Shown piece after piece: positions 1 through 12,834 of a stretch of 64,000 nt of DNA; positions within the stretch are counted from its first letter, which is position 1; each line of letters starts with the position of its first letter. The position numbers and the translations under genes are program-made. The notes under the pieces were generated by a model that ran no database searches, was not told the DNA's origin, and worked only from the letters and a program-made list of their open reading frames with translations. Location of the stretch: positions 496,001 through 560,000 of the forward strand of contig JAFCIZ010000007.1 of NCBI GenBank assembly GCA_017871115.1. Direction: 5' to 3'. This DNA is from Cunninghamella blakesleeana (lineage: Eukaryota > Mucoromycota > Mucoromycetes > Mucorales > Cunninghamellaceae).

Positions 1-387
1 TTTTTTAAAAGTGTTTGAAAAAAGAAAAAGGAAAAGCGAAAAAAAAAAATTTGCGTTCTTTAATTTTTTTGAATAACACGGTAATATTTTTCTCCGAAAA
101 AAATATGCCCTACACTATATAAATCTATTTATAATAAAATAACGAGAAATGATAATGATTATTAAGAAGGTTTAAAAAAATATTATTCGTTAAAAATAAA
201 CTACTTTTTTTTTTTAAATAAAAAATAGTATGAATATATTATTATTATTATTGTTATTATAAAAAAATTAAAAATAAAATGCAATGAAATAATAGAAAGG
301 GAATGAAAATAGAATAAAAATAAAATAAATAATACAAAGTAATTTTTTTTTTTTTTGATGATAAAATAGTATTAAATGAATTTAATT
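1..387. other. AT-rich spacer
   Basis: Homopolymer and (TTA)n-rich sequence downstream of the Reg1-like gene. I see nothing coding in it; it probably holds that gene's 3' UTR. Confidence 0.6.
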
Positions 388-2636
388 TTAGGATGATTTT
401 CTAAAATAAGAAGAAGCCCATTGACTTATATGATCTAAAACTGAAGATTGTTGCTGTTGCTGTTGTTGTAATGATGGTGATGAAGATGATGATTGACGAT
501 TTATGATATTATTTGTTGAAGAAGAATGATGTAAAGCATCAATAGGAGAAGATTCACTAACAGGTTGAGATTTCCATGCTTTACCTGGAGATAATATATT
601 AGGAGCTATAAATGGATTACTATTATCATGATTATCATGATTATTATGATGGTTAGATGCAGAAGATTTAATAAACATAGGAGCACTTGAAGTTGAAGGT
701 ATATTTGATCTATTATGGTTATTATGAATATTATTATTTATGTTGTATTTGGTATTCATTTCTAATATATCATCGTCGTCATCATCATTATTTTTAATTT
801 TAATATCATTCTGGTCGTCGTCGTCGTCGTCGTCGTCACCGTCATTTGCTTTCTCGTTACTATAGTGGTGATGGTGATGTTGGTCATTTATAAATTCGTC
901 ATCATTCATATAATCTTCATCAAAGGAATCATGATGTGCATCCCAATCATCGTCGTCATCGTCTAAAAAATCTGTATCTGGTTCCGAATGATCCACATCA
1001 TAAACAACACAAGGTCGGCCCTCCCATTCAATAGATTGATCGACAATAGTTGTTGACCGTTGTTGTGATTGAAAATCATGTAAATGTACCGATCGGCGAT
1101 CATCATTATCCTCTTCCCATGTAGAAAAATTCCCTTGGTTATTACCATTATTATTAAATGAAGAGGCTACTGAATTATCTGAATAAGAACTACTTTTCAA
1201 AACGGTTGGTTCAATTCGTTTAATAGATCTTGGTGGAGTAGAATTTCTATTGGACGATTTTTTCTTTTTTGATTTAGATCGTTGTTGTTTTTGCTGTTGT
1301 GGTAATGAAGATGGTAATGAATGATAATCGTGGTGGTGTATCATTATTTCGTCTTCGTCTTCATCGTCGTCGTCTTCTACTACCTTATCTATTACTTTTT
1401 TCTTCTTTTTTTCTTTTATTAAAGCTGATGAAGAAGAAGAGGATGCAGTTGTTGTATTATGACTATGACTTTGGTGATTATGATTATAATTCTTGTTGTT
1501 GCTGTATATATCATCATCGGTATTATTAGTTGTATCACTATTTACAGAAGAAGTACTATCCCGACGATCATGATGATGATCAAACATTGAAGAGACATTG
1601 GCTGTCATTTTGACTTTAGGTAACGATCCATTATGACTACTGTTCCCATCATCATCGGAGATCACCATATATTGTTCTACTCGTTGATTAAATCTTAATT
1701 TTGGTTGACGGTGAGTTGCAATAATCGAAGGAGAAAAAGCACCTACTTTACGATTAGCTTCAGAAAGAGAAATGGAAGATGATGAAGTAGGCAAGATTGT
1801 ATGATCATGACCATCTTGATGGTTTTGATGAGCATATTCTTTATCAAATAATAACTCAGAGGCAGATCTTCTTAATATATCAGACATAGTAACCCTTTTA
1901 AGGGCGGATTTTAATGGTTTGGATGATGATGATGAAGGTGGTGTGACATGATCCTCTAAAGATGGTAATAAAGATGTGGTTGGTGGTATGGTGGACGTCG
2001 ATGTGGTTGGTGGTGGTGGTGGTGTGGTGATACCATTACTATTATTATTATTATTATTTATATTTTTATTTTCTGTCAACAAAGATTCAGATGCATGGAT
2101 TAAACCTAATTTATCATGAGTACTACTTTTATTTTCGCTTGGAGCATATCTATCATTTTCTTCACTTTTAATAACTGTATGTAAAGGACCATATAACCAT
2201 GTTACATCACTATCTTTTAACCTATCAAAATAATAATAATAATAATAATAATAACAATGATAAATAGATAAGTATATAATACTAGTTTCTATTTTTATTA
2301 TCTTTTTTTTTTTAAATAAAAAAAAGTGTCTTATCTTTTTTTCTATTCTTCTTTTTTTCTATTCTTATTATTAATATTATCATTTTACCAGTTGAGAGTT
2401 TCCGGACTAATAGTTTTTAGATGACTTCTTTGTTTTGCCCAAGTACGCCAAGAAGCATTTTCTAATCTTATACCATTAACTATATCCTTTTTTTGTTTTG
2501 TCATAACTCGCCAAGAAGCTGCAAGATCCATTTCGTCAAATTTATAAGATAAATAATCTACACATACTTCAGGTGAACGGACATCCGTTCTTTTCTGTGA
2601 TTCACTATCATCATCGGCTGTATGTTTTTTTACCAT
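388..2636 (-). CDS. Reg1-like regulatory subunit of protein phosphatase 1 (DUF1752 family)
   Basis: Two exons, 2636-2389 and 2221-388, give 693 residues; the intron joins ...ETLN-W to LKDSDVTWLYGPL. Seen: an N-terminal block (VDYLSYKFDEMDLAASW, then RLENASWRTWAKQR, then TISPETLNWLKDSDVTWLYGPL) typical of the fungal DUF1752/Reg1 family. A second conserved piece, KSALKRVTMSDILRRS, follows, then KLRFNQRVEQYMVISDDD near residues 257-274. KLRF is an RVxF-type PP1 docking motif in the same context as yeast Reg1. The remainder is low-complexity Asp, His, Asn, Ser and Gln. Known: Reg1 brings PP1 (Glc7) to Snf1 in glucose repression. Inferred: this protein targets PP1 in nutrient signalling. It is transcribed divergently from ETR1 across 267 bp. 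Confidence 0.88.
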
Positions 2637-2903
2637 TGGTGAGTGAAAAAATGGATATATTTAATAATATTAATAATAATAAAAAAGAAAAAATATGAAT
2701 TAAAGGAGAAAAATAAAAAAATCTATCTATTGTAAAAAAATAATAAAATAGAGAGAAAAGAAAAAAAATGAAACAATAAATTTTTTTAAATTTGATAAAA
2801 CCCGCAAAAAATAAATTCCGAACAAAAAAAAACTAAAACTCCGTCCTCAGTCTTTTTTTTCCACTCTCTTTTTTATTTTTTATTTTTAGTATAATAAAAA
2901 ACA

Positions 2904-3706
2904 ATGATACGTACTTTAACTCATCAAAGACGTTTATTTTTACGCGGTTATTCAACTTCTTCACCTAGAGTCGATGCTTTAGTTTATGCTAACTATGGAA
3001 AACCTTCTGAAGTATTAAAGTAATGATATATATGTATATATAGATAAATAGATAAACACAACCTTTTTTTTTTTTTTTTTTTTGTTCATAAGCTCTTTTT
3101 CTTTTGCTCTTTGCTTATTATTATTATTATTACTACTATTATTATTATTAACATTTCCTCTTTCTTTGAATTCTATTTCTCTCTGTCTATATATAGGTGG
3201 CATTCTTACCGTTTACCAGCTTTAACACCTGATACAGTTCATGTTCAATTTTTAGCTTCGCCTATTAATCCTGCCGATGTAAATCAAGTCCAAGGTGTTT
3301 ATCCTGTCAAACCACCCTTTGAATTATTAAGTGAACAAGATACAACCAAATATGCTGTTGGAGGAAATGAAGGCGTTGCCAAAGTGATTGCTATTGGAGA
3401 TAATATAAAAGATCTTCAAGTAGGTGATCATGTTATTATGTCAAAAGCTGGATATGGTACTTGGCGAACTTATGCTGCTGGTCCTTCATCTGATTTTCAA
3501 GTATTGCCTAAAAAGGATCATGTGTCACTAATCCAACAAGCTACTTTATCTGTCAATCCTTGTACTGCTTATTGTATGTTGAAAAACTTTGCTCAATTAA
3601 AAAAAGGTAATAAATATATAAGTAATATAAATCAAGAAAAAGAAAAGAAAAGGCATTTATTTACATTTATGTAATTATTAATATTCTTTTTATTGGTACA
3701 TCACTA

Positions 3707-3747
<41 letters not shown>

Positions 3748-4515
3748 TGACTATGTCATTCAAAATGCTGCTAATAGTGCAGTTGGACAAGCAGTTATTC
3801 AAATAGCTAAAGCTTGGGGATTGAACACCATTAATGTCGTACGTAACAGGTAAAAATAAAAAAATAAAAAATAGTAGTAATGGTTATGAAAATAAATATA
3901 TAATAATCAATAAAAAATTTTAATACATCATTATTCTTTTTAATGGATCAAGACCAAATATAGATGAGTTACGTGATGAATTAGAAAAGTTGGGAGCAAC
4001 ACATGTTATAACAGATGATACATTAGGTAGTCATGAAATTAAATCTAAAATTAAAAATGAATGGGGACAACCAAAATTAGGATTTAATTGTGTTGGTGGT
4101 AAATCAGCTACTGAAATGGCACGTCATTTAAGGTATATAAATGATAATGAAATAAAAGTATGAGTATGAATTAAATTGATATTGATGTTAATTACTCTTG
4201 TTATTATTGTTATGTAGTGCCAATGGACATTATATCACTTATGGAGCTATGGCTCGCGCACCTTTATCTTTACCTGCCTCATTACTTATCTTTAAAAATA
4301 TTAGCTTTCATGGATTTTGGATGACAAGATGGACCGATACTCATAGTAAAGAAGAAAGAAATGTGATGATTCAAGAATTAATGGATTTAATGGATCAAGG
4401 AAAACTTATAGAACCTAAATGGACTAAAGCTAATTGGGAAGAAAATCAATTAAAAGAAGCTGTAGAACAAGGTATTCAAGGTTATGGTTCAGGAAAGCAA
4501 GTCATCTTATTTTAA
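2904..4515 (+). CDS. ETR1: Mitochondrial trans-2-enoyl-CoA/ACP reductase (MECR/ETR1)
   Basis: Five exons: 2904-3019, 3197-3606, 3747-3849, 3953-4132 and 4218-4515. They encode 368 residues, close to the usual 370-380. The N-terminus [18 protein letters not shown] is Arg/Ser-rich and acid-free, as expected of a mitochondrial presequence. It is followed by an MDR-superfamily fold: a GroES-like part with [16 protein letters not shown] and GNEGVAKV, then a Rossmann part with [19 protein letters not shown] and [16 protein letters not shown]. Known: the enzyme performs the last reduction of type II mitochondrial fatty acid synthesis, which supplies octanoate for lipoic acid. The catalytic-region signatures are present and nothing is broken. 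The start is the first ATG after the short spacer shared with the Reg1-like gene. Confidence 0.93.
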
Positions 4516-5509
4516 ATATATATATATATATATATATTTTAATAAAATAATATAAAATAAAAAAAGTATTTATCAATGTGAATATATATGCTTTCTCTCC
4601 CCCATCCCTTTATTTTATATACATATATTATATACGTACATATATAACTCGAACTCCACATTTTAAATGCATATATAAAAAAAGAGGGAGAATGAATAAT
4701 TGGATAAAAATAAAAATAAAAAAATATAAACCCCGAATAGCATCTGCTTACACCTACACACACATACACGCGCATAATAATAATAAAATGACCTCCTAAA
4801 ATCAACATCAGCATCATCAGCACCAGAATCATCAACACACACTCCTTAATGTATTTTTTTTATTATAGAGACAACAAAGAAGGGAATATTAAATCCTGTA
4901 GTTAGTTATCTTGACAAAATAAATCATTATTATCATCGTCATTATTCTTATCAAGATTTATTTCAATAATTAACAAACAAAACACTTGACTCTGAATATA
5001 AAAATCAAGTTTAATGAGCAAGTAAATAAATAAATAAATAAATAAATAATAAAAACAAGATAGAATAACATTGATTCATTAAAAATAATAAATAAATAAA
5101 AAAGAGTCTGTGCTGTCAATAAAAGGTGAAATTTTATTATTAAATGCATAAAAAATGGAAGCAAGTTTTTTTTTTTTTTAAAAAAAAAAAAAAGGGTAAC
5201 GAGAGTATCTAAATTTATTATAATCTATTATGGATAAATAAAATAATAATAATAATAATAATAAAATAGGTGCAGCAACTTTTTTTTAAAAAAAAATATA
5301 AAATCATTCTTTTTTTTTTTTACTTTCTTTTACTTTTTCTTTTCAATCTATTTCTTTTTTATTTTTTTTATATTTTTTAAACCCTCCATTCCTTTCCTTT
5401 ACTATCCTTTATTCATTCATTCTTTTTATTTTCTATTTTATTTTATTTTATAAATATAAACATTATCAATTTTATCAAATTTATTTATTTTATTCAGCAT
5501 CATCCAAAT
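4516..5509. other. AT-rich spacer
   Basis: Contains (AT)n just after the ETR1 stop and (AAAT)n near 5030-5050, then a pyrimidine-rich stretch from about 5310 to 5500 that looks like the leader of the next gene. No coding signal seen. Confidence 0.55.
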
Positions 5510-5938
5510 ATGAATTATTTCCCATCACCACCTGCTTCACCTACACCATCTACTTTTGATGAATATGATGATTATCTCACTATGAATAATAATAATGAAA
5601 ATGATGATAAAGTAACATGTGGAAGTTGTGATAAACCATTAGCATCAGATTGGTTTTGTTCAGATTGTCATAAAAAATGTAATATTTGTAATCGATTTTT
5701 ATCTAATGAACAATGTTCAAGATGTTGGGTTTTTGATTCTTTTAAAAATACCTATGTACGTAAACAACAACAGCAACAACAGCAACAATATTTTATATAT
5801 CCATATAGTAATTATTATCATCATCATCCTTATTTTATGCCATCTTCATTTTACTATCATCATCCCCACCATTTTTATAATCAACAACATCAGCAACAAC
5901 AACAACAATCTTATACAATGGTACCTTTAAAACATTAA
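5510..5938 (+). CDS. Small eight-cysteine (zinc-finger-like) protein with Gln/His/Tyr-rich tail
   Basis: Single-exon gene of 142 residues, preceded by a pyrimidine-rich leader. Residues 1-35 are acidic and Ser/Pro-rich. Roughly residues 37-72 carry eight cysteines in four CxxC pairs (CGSC, CSDC, CNIC, CSRC), spaced C-x2-C-x9-C-x2-C-x3-C-x2-C-x8-C-x2-C. This spacing suggests a compact fold binding two zinc ions. The tail has poly-Gln tracts and Tyr/His runs. I do not recognise the family. The regular CxxC pairs embedded in otherwise low-complexity sequence argue for a real protein. A nuclear or protein-binding role is only a guess. Confidence 0.65.
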   Translation: MNYFPSPPASPTPSTFDEYDDYLTMNNNNENDDKVTCGSCDKPLASDWFCSDCHKKCNICNRFLSNEQCSRCWVFDSFKNTYVRKQQQQQQQQYFIYPYSNYYHHHPYFMPSSFYYHHPHHFYNQQHQQQQQQSYTMVPLKH

Positions 5939-6140
5939 ATATCATTTACTAGCCATTTTGGAAATTACTTTTATTTTTTTCTTATTTTTTCTTTTGTAAA
6001 TATCATATTATATTATCATTCCATTTTGAAATATTATTTTTTCCTTTTTTAACTATTTATTATTATTATAACAATAGTAATAATATAATAATAGTATATA
6101 TTTACCATATCAACAAAGTATATATATATATATATATATC

Positions 6141-6174
<34 letters not shown>

Positions 6175-6703
6175 TATATATATTCTCCCATTTTTCTCCT
6201 TTTTTTTTTTCATCTTCTTGAAATCTTTTTTTTTTTTAAAAAAAAAAGAAAAAACTCTCTCGTACTCTCTCTTACTCTCACTCATTCTCCCCTTATTTTA
6301 TTTTTATTTTTTTAATATAATGACAAAACAATAATAATAAAATAATAATAATAATAATAATAATAGTAATAATAGTAATAATGTTAATAGTAATCATAAG
6401 AAAGAAAAAATATTGAAATTATATAATAATTGATTTTATTATTATTATTATTACAATCATATCAAGTTATGATTCAAATAATAATAATAAATCGTAATAT
6501 TTTTTTTTTAAAAATAACCCATTGTTCCATTTTTTATACGATTATAATAAAATAACGATATTTTTTTTACAAAGTCATCAGATAAAAAATATATAAAAAA
6601 AGGTGTCCTTTCAAATAAAAAAGGAGACGATACATTTTAACTGTAAAATGATAAAAGTACGATTTTTTTTAAGTACATACGTACATAGATAAATATAACT
6701 ATA

Positions 6704-6738
<35 letters not shown>

Positions 6739-6941
6739 GCATAGCAATGCAAGTTATCATAAACTAGATAATAAATCAATTACACCCAAGAAAAAATATG
6801 GCCTCCCCTTTTTTTGTCACTCACTATACTCTTGCTCCTCCCCTTAACTTTAATCCCATATTTCTAAACTTTTCAAAAAAAAAAAAGAAATATTAATAAT
6901 AATAGTAACTCGAACAAAAAAATACTTAACACACCTTTGGA

Positions 6942-6972
<31 letters not shown>

Positions 6973-7408
6973 ATTAAAATTGAATGATACAATAAATAAT
7001 AATGAAAATTATATATATATATATAAAAATCAAAAGGCTGAATAATAATATAAAAGAAATAGTAATAAAATTCAAAATAAAATATTATTTTTTTTTCCTG
7101 TTATTTATATAATAAAGGATATATGTGTGTATATATATAATAATAAATAAAAAAGAAGGTAAAGAAATATATAAGACAAAAATAATATAAAATAAAATAA
7201 TAAAAAAAGAGGAATAGAGTGAGAGAAAGACAAAGATTTTTTTTAACAACTAAAGTAATAAATAATAAAAATGAAAATAAATTAAAAAATAAATAATTGT
7301 TAAAAGAATATATATATATATATAATTATAAAAAAAACCTTTGCATATAAAAGAGTAGAGATAATGGAAGATTTTGTTTCTTTTTGTTTTTAACAATGAT
7401 GATGATGA

Positions 7409-7450
<42 letters not shown>

Positions 7451-7483
7451 GTAAATATTAATAATAAAAATAATAAAAATTAA
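5939..7483. other. AT-rich spacer with microsatellites
   Basis: Convergent spacer between the eight-cysteine gene and the LUFS/WD40 gene. It holds several (TA)n tracts (for example about 6120-6139, 6945-6966 and 7411-7448) and (TTA)n tracts (about 6146-6175 and 6704-6736). No coding sequence seen. Confidence 0.6.
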
Positions 7484-8097
7484 TTAACTTGACCATAACA
7501 TGAGATTCTTTTCTTTATAATGACTAGCAGAAGCGATGATAGTTTGCCCATTTGTATTTGTACAAGCTAATCCTGCCACCATACCGGGTTGAGAACCAAC
7601 ACGTTTTGGTTGAGATCCAGAAACACTACATTGCCAAACATATATAGCTTCATAAGCACCATAAATAACACGTAATTTTTCTGCACCAGGTTGCTGTGAT
7701 GATGATACTGACCCTTCTCCTCCCCCTTCATTATTGTTATTAGTTGGTGGTGATGTTGATGATGATGATGAGAGTATAAAAGCACATGCAGATATTTTAT
7801 CGGATGCTGTATATAAAGTTTTTAATTTCCAATGAATCGTATCATAAACCATGATTACATTCTCTGATGATGCTACTAAATAATTGCCATCAGTAGACCA
7901 ATCCAATGCACTTATATTTTTCGTTTGTTCAGTATTGATGGTACGTACGGCGCTGGTATCTGAGCTAGAAGCATTATGTTTTGCCGCATCAATATCAATA
8001 ATAAACAATTGGTTTCCTCCTGCCGCACAAGCTAACAAATTACCAAGTCGAGGATGGAATCTTAGAGGGTTGGTTGAGAACAGTGATTTAGAAGAAG

Positions 8098-8131
<34 letters not shown>

Positions 8132-11106
8132 AATACAAATAATTCTTTTTTTTTTCTGTTATTTTTATTTCATTATTTATTATTACCATTTTAAATGTTT
8201 TTTCAGATTTAGAAGTTGATGTATTCCAAACATTAAGTTCCCCTTCAGCATCCATAGAACAGATAATATCAGGTCGATCAGGAGCAAAATCAATAGCTGT
8301 AATGGCTGCTTTACAATCAAATTTAATGATTTGTTTCACATCACTGGTTCCATCTTTAATGGCTTGACCAATATCCCATAATCTTATAGTTTTATCAAAA
8401 GAACTTGTCATTAATAGTTGTTTTTCTTGACGCTGATCTTGATCATCTTTATCATTTTGAGAAGCAATATGGCTCCATCGTACACAAGTAATATGAGATG
8501 TATGTCCTTCCAAAGTCCATTTCACTCGTTTTTCTTGTACAGACCAAACCAAGACCTTTTTATCATGTCCAGCACTTGCTAACCATTGACCATCAAAAGA
8601 AAAATTCACCGTAGAGACTTTATTATTATGACCTTGTAATTCACCATATAATTGTAAATTAGTAGCACTATCTACAACAAGCGATGCATTAGGGTCACCT
8701 CCATAGCCACCTCCCATACTTGCTAAAAACCCACCTCCGAACATTTCATTATTATCACCTCCCATTAGTAAATTATGCTCACCATTTTCATCACCTGATG
8801 TAAAAATTTCACCAAAATCACCTCCATCACTCATCATAAACCTTTCTAAATCAAATGAGATCAAATTGTTATTGGCTCCATTGTTGGCATTTGCATTGGC
8901 CACATTACTACTATTATTGCCACTTTGTGAAGTTGCTATTTGTGCTGCTGTTGCTGTAGATGATGCTTCATTTTCCATCATACCTGGCGATTGCATATCA
9001 TTTTGTAAATTTGGGTATCCTAATCTTGCTGCCATACCTGGATGCTGCTGCTGCTGCTGCTGCTGTTGTTGTTGTTGTTGTTGTTGTTGAGGCGTACCTT
9101 GATTTGGTAAAGATTGATGCATTTGTTGTGGTGTTTGTGAATTTGCTAAATTACGATTCATTTGTGGCGATTGACTAGCTTTATTCATTTGATCTTGACC
9201 AAAAGGTGATGGTTGTTGTTGTTGGTTATAACGCTGTTGTTGCATAGACATAACAGGTGATGCTTGTGCTGAGCCAGGTAAATTGGTATTTTGTGGTGTA
9301 TGAGTGGTTGCATTCATAACAATAGGTGATGCCATGCCCATTTGTGGTGATTGATTTGTACTTTGAGCTCCATTAGGTAGTTCAACGTCTGAATTGGGCC
9401 GTTGCCTCTTTGCTGGTGGACCCTGCTGCTGTGGTGGTTGCTGTTGTTGATTAGGTGGAATAGGTTGGCCTGGCTGTCCTTGTTGACCTGGTTGACCTGG
9501 TTGACCTGGTTGACCTGGTTGACCTGGTTGTCCTGGTTGTCCTTGTTGACCTGGCTGTCCTTGTTGACCTGGTTGGCCAGGTTGTCCTTGTTGAACAAAT
9601 TGACGCTGTTGGTCATGTTGTTGCATCATATGATAAACCTGACGTCGTTGATAGAGCGCCAATCCTTGTTGTCTATTTTTTTCTTGATCTTGTGGTGAAC
9701 CAGCTCCCATAGGTATGGATGGATTAGGACTTGCCATACTTGCATTTGGTGCATTTGGAGCATTAGGGGCATTTGGTGTATTTGGTACATTTTGTCCAGT
9801 TTGGCCAGCCTGTCCAGCCTGTACCTGCTGTTGTTGCTGTTGTTGCTGTTGCAATATACGTCTATTAATAATCATGCGTTGTTGATTTGCCATATATTGT
9901 TGTTGTTGTGGAGTTAAATTTGCCATTTGTCCATTTTTCATCATTTGTTGAGCCAACATCATGTTCATTGCTAAATGATTAAAAATAAAAATAAATAAAA
10001 ATGAGTTGATGTATTATTATTATTTAATAGCTTGATTATATTAATATACTACTTACGATCACCACCACCATTAAAAGGGTTGCCACCAGCCATCATATTT
10101 GGGTTTTGCATATTTGGATTCATTTGATTTGGTCCAGCAGCTGCCATATTAGCTCCAGGCGTTTGGTTTAAAGGGGGTCTCATCCCATTTACTAGAGTCA
10201 TAAAAATAATGATAATAATAAAAATGATAGTTTTAGCTTCTTATTCTTATTTGTATATATATATATCCATTGACTTTTCTTCCTTTCTATTATTATTTAT
10301 ATTACCAGCTTGATTCATATTTCGATTATCAGGTTGATTTCCAGGAACCGCATGTTGTTGGGCCATTTGGGCTTGTTGTGGCATATTTTGTTGTGGTGGT
10401 ATCTGAGAATTTTGATTTCCTATCATTTGTCCTTGATGGCCTTGCATTTGTTGAGGTGCTACACCTTGCTGTTGTTGTTGGGGTGGAAGTGGAGGTTGAC
10501 CTTGTTGACCTTGTTGACCTTGTAATTGTTGTGCTTGAGCTTGAGCTTGTGCTTGTGCCTGGGCTTGTGCCTGGGCTTGCGCTTGTGCTTGAGCTTGAGC
10601 TTGAGCTTGTGCTTGAGTGAGCGGTTGATTAGGTTGGGGTTGATTAGGCTGGGGTTGAGGTTGAGGTTGTGAATTAGGTGGTTGACCTTGTTGACCTTGT
10701 TGGCCCTGTTGGCCCTGTTGCATTTGTTGTTGATACATATGCTGACTCATTAAAGCTTGTTGTTGTTGTTGCATCATTCTTGCTTGAGCATGATTTGCTG
10801 GGCCCATCATATTTCTATAATGTAAATGTATATATATAAAAAGAGAAAAAGAAAGTGATAGTGGTTAGTATTATTTATTTATTTATTTATTTTTTTGATG
10901 ATCTATTTTTATCAATCTAAATATTATTATCTAAACTTTACGGATTTCTCATCATTCCTGCTTGAGCCATATTTACTCTTTGCCTATAAAGATGTTGTTG
11001 TATAGCCGCCTAATAATCATTCATTTATTAAATATAAAATAAAAAATATATTAAATAATGGATTTTTTTTTATTCTTATACGTCATATACCCCTGTTTTT
11101 TAATAC

Positions 11107-11156
<50 letters not shown>

Positions 11157-11169
11157 GTATTAGTATTTA

Positions 11170-11216
<47 letters not shown>

Positions 11217-12036
11217 AATGATTTACCTTTTCTTCATTTGTTAAAGTTTGAGGATCACGACCACCTAAACCCATAGCATTCATAGCATTAGCAATAAATT
11301 GAGCTTGCATATTAGGGTGAGGGCGTTGAGCCATCATCATTTGACCTTGAGCATTCATAGGCATACCTTGAACATTAGCCATTGGAGAATTGGTGATACC
11401 ATCGGGATGATTAGGCATACCCTCATTGCCTGGTAAACCAGGACGTTGCATTTGCTGTGGTGAAAAAGAAGGTGATGAAGTATTAAATCTTCCAGCGGCG
11501 GCAGCAGCAGCAGCTGCTGCTGCATGTTGTTGCTGCTGTGGTAAAGAAGCTGGTGTAGCTTGTGGTGTATTGACCATAGGATTTACATTATTACCATTGC
11601 CATTATTGTTATTTGCATTTTGTGCATTCATACCATTATTATTATTATTTGGTAAAGAAGCTGTACTACCTGTTGGCGAAGGTCGATGATCACGAGTTTG
11701 AGCACCTTGTTGCTGTTGCTGTGAAGGTACATGAGAAGAAGGTGGACCAGAATGTGGAGTTTGTTGTGAATCAGATTGAGTATGTAAAGGATGTTGTAAC
11801 TGGGGAGATTGAGCCATATGATGTACTTGAGAAGCTCTACGCTGTTGTTGATGTTGTGGTTGCTGCTGTTGTTGTTGTTGCTGTTGCTGAATTTGTTGCT
11901 GTCTTTGCATAGTATGTGCTCTATGTTGTTGAATAACCTCCTCTTTTCTCAAACGTAAAAGTTCATGATACTATTAAAAAAGTAGAGAAAGAAAAAAGAG
12001 AAATAAATGAATTTTTATTTAGTATGCGTCATTATT

Positions 12037-12086
<50 letters not shown>

Positions 12087-12374
12087 GATAATATACCTCG
12101 TCATGTATGCCGGCTTCCTTTGTTGCTTGAGCATCTTTATTTTTTGCAGAGTATAAATCCCAAAAAACGCCCCACCAATCAGCTAAGAAACCTATTGGAA
12201 TATCAATTGGAGGTTGCTGATCAGTTGAAACATTAGCTTCAGCAGCAAAACTTCTTGCAGCTTGTTGAAAGTTGTGTTTTTTGCAATAATCATAAATATA
12301 AACGTGTAATAACTCTGTTGCTTTTGCATCTACTACTGATCGACCAGGCGGCCTAAGGTATATATTATTATTAT

Positions 12375-12405
<31 letters not shown>

Positions 12406-12834
12406 AAGCGATAAATTAGTATTAATAATAAAAGTTATTGTTTTTATTTATTATTAGTATTTGTTCACCAAATTCCTTTTCAAATCTTTAACTATATTTT
12501 CTTTTTTTCCTTTAACCACTTTTATTTTAACAACCCCCTCTCCTTTTTTTTCTTATTAAAAGCAAACCAATCGTGTCGACCATCTTTATATCTTTATTAT
12601 TATTCAACTTTCTTCTTTTCTTTATTATCATTTATTATTATTTATTTATTATTTCTTTTATTCCCCCTTAACCTATTTTTCTTTATATATACATATATAT
12701 ATTTATATAATATTATTCCCCAAGTATCATTTTATTTTATTTTTAAACTATAAACTTTTTTTTTAAAACAATAAAAAGATGATAAGAATTACATACCCAT
12801 CCCAGGTGTTTCTCCTGATTTGAGGCTGTGCCAT
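7484..12834 (-). CDS. LisH/LUFS-domain, Gln-rich, WD40 protein (LEUNIG-like transcriptional co-repressor)
   Basis: Eight exons in phase: 12834-12797, 12352-12097, 11970-11227, 11009-10942, 10814-10306, 10191-10057, 9970-8187 and 8098-7484, giving 1382 residues. Residues about 20-95 form a LUFS module: ATELLHVYIYDYCKKHNFQ (LisH), IDIPIGFLADWWGVFWDLY, and a short helix. Residues about 100-1020 are Gln/Pro/Asn-rich, with QA and QPGQ repeats and a CAG-type Gln tract. About 1025-1382 contain seven recognisable WD40 blades, e.g. GHNNKVSTVNFSFDGQWLASAGHDKKVLVWSV split across blade 1, SFDKTIRLWDI in blade 2, and NLMLW at the end. Known: this order (LUFS, Gln-rich, seven WD40) is that of plant LEUNIG/LUH co-repressors; fungal Flo8/Som1 share only the LUFS part. 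Inferred: a Tup1-like co-repressor recruited by an SSDP/Ldb-type partner. Confidence 0.85.
9041..9092 (-). repeat. CAG/CAA trinucleotide repeat encoding poly-Gln
   Basis: In the coding strand this is CAA then CAG codons. It encodes about 17 consecutive Gln residues in the Gln-rich middle of the LUFS/WD40 protein. The pure CAG part (about 9041-9064) is likely to vary in length. Confidence 0.85.
10531..10620 (-). repeat. Gln-Ala dipeptide repeat (hexanucleotide CAAGCN/CAGGCN)
   Basis: The coding strand repeats Gln-Ala about 14 times, with mixed CAA/CAG and GCA/GCT/GCC codons. The codon mixture suggests an older repeat that is no longer purely slipping. Confidence 0.85.
11107..11216. repeat. 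Compound intronic microsatellite (ATT)n-(AC)n-(AT)n
   Basis: About 16 ATT units are followed by a short ATT/AGT transition, then (AC)n at about 11171-11190 and (AT)n to about 11216. All lies in one intron of the LUFS/WD40 gene, next to the splice donor of the 744-nt exon. Confidence 0.85.

Noticed and set aside
963..1529. Alternative frames inside the Reg1-like gene
   Set aside because: They overlap Asp/His/Ser low-complexity coding sequence and show no domain.
9314..9698. Long open frames on both strands opposite and beside the Gln/Pro/Gly repeat of the LUFS/WD40 gene
   Set aside because: They are products of the trinucleotide-like repeat read in other frames and have only Leu/Trp/Thr or Asn/Val repetitions.
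11107..11216. Regular repeat considered as a CRISPR-like array
   Set aside because: It is a plain compound microsatellite inside an intron without spacers.
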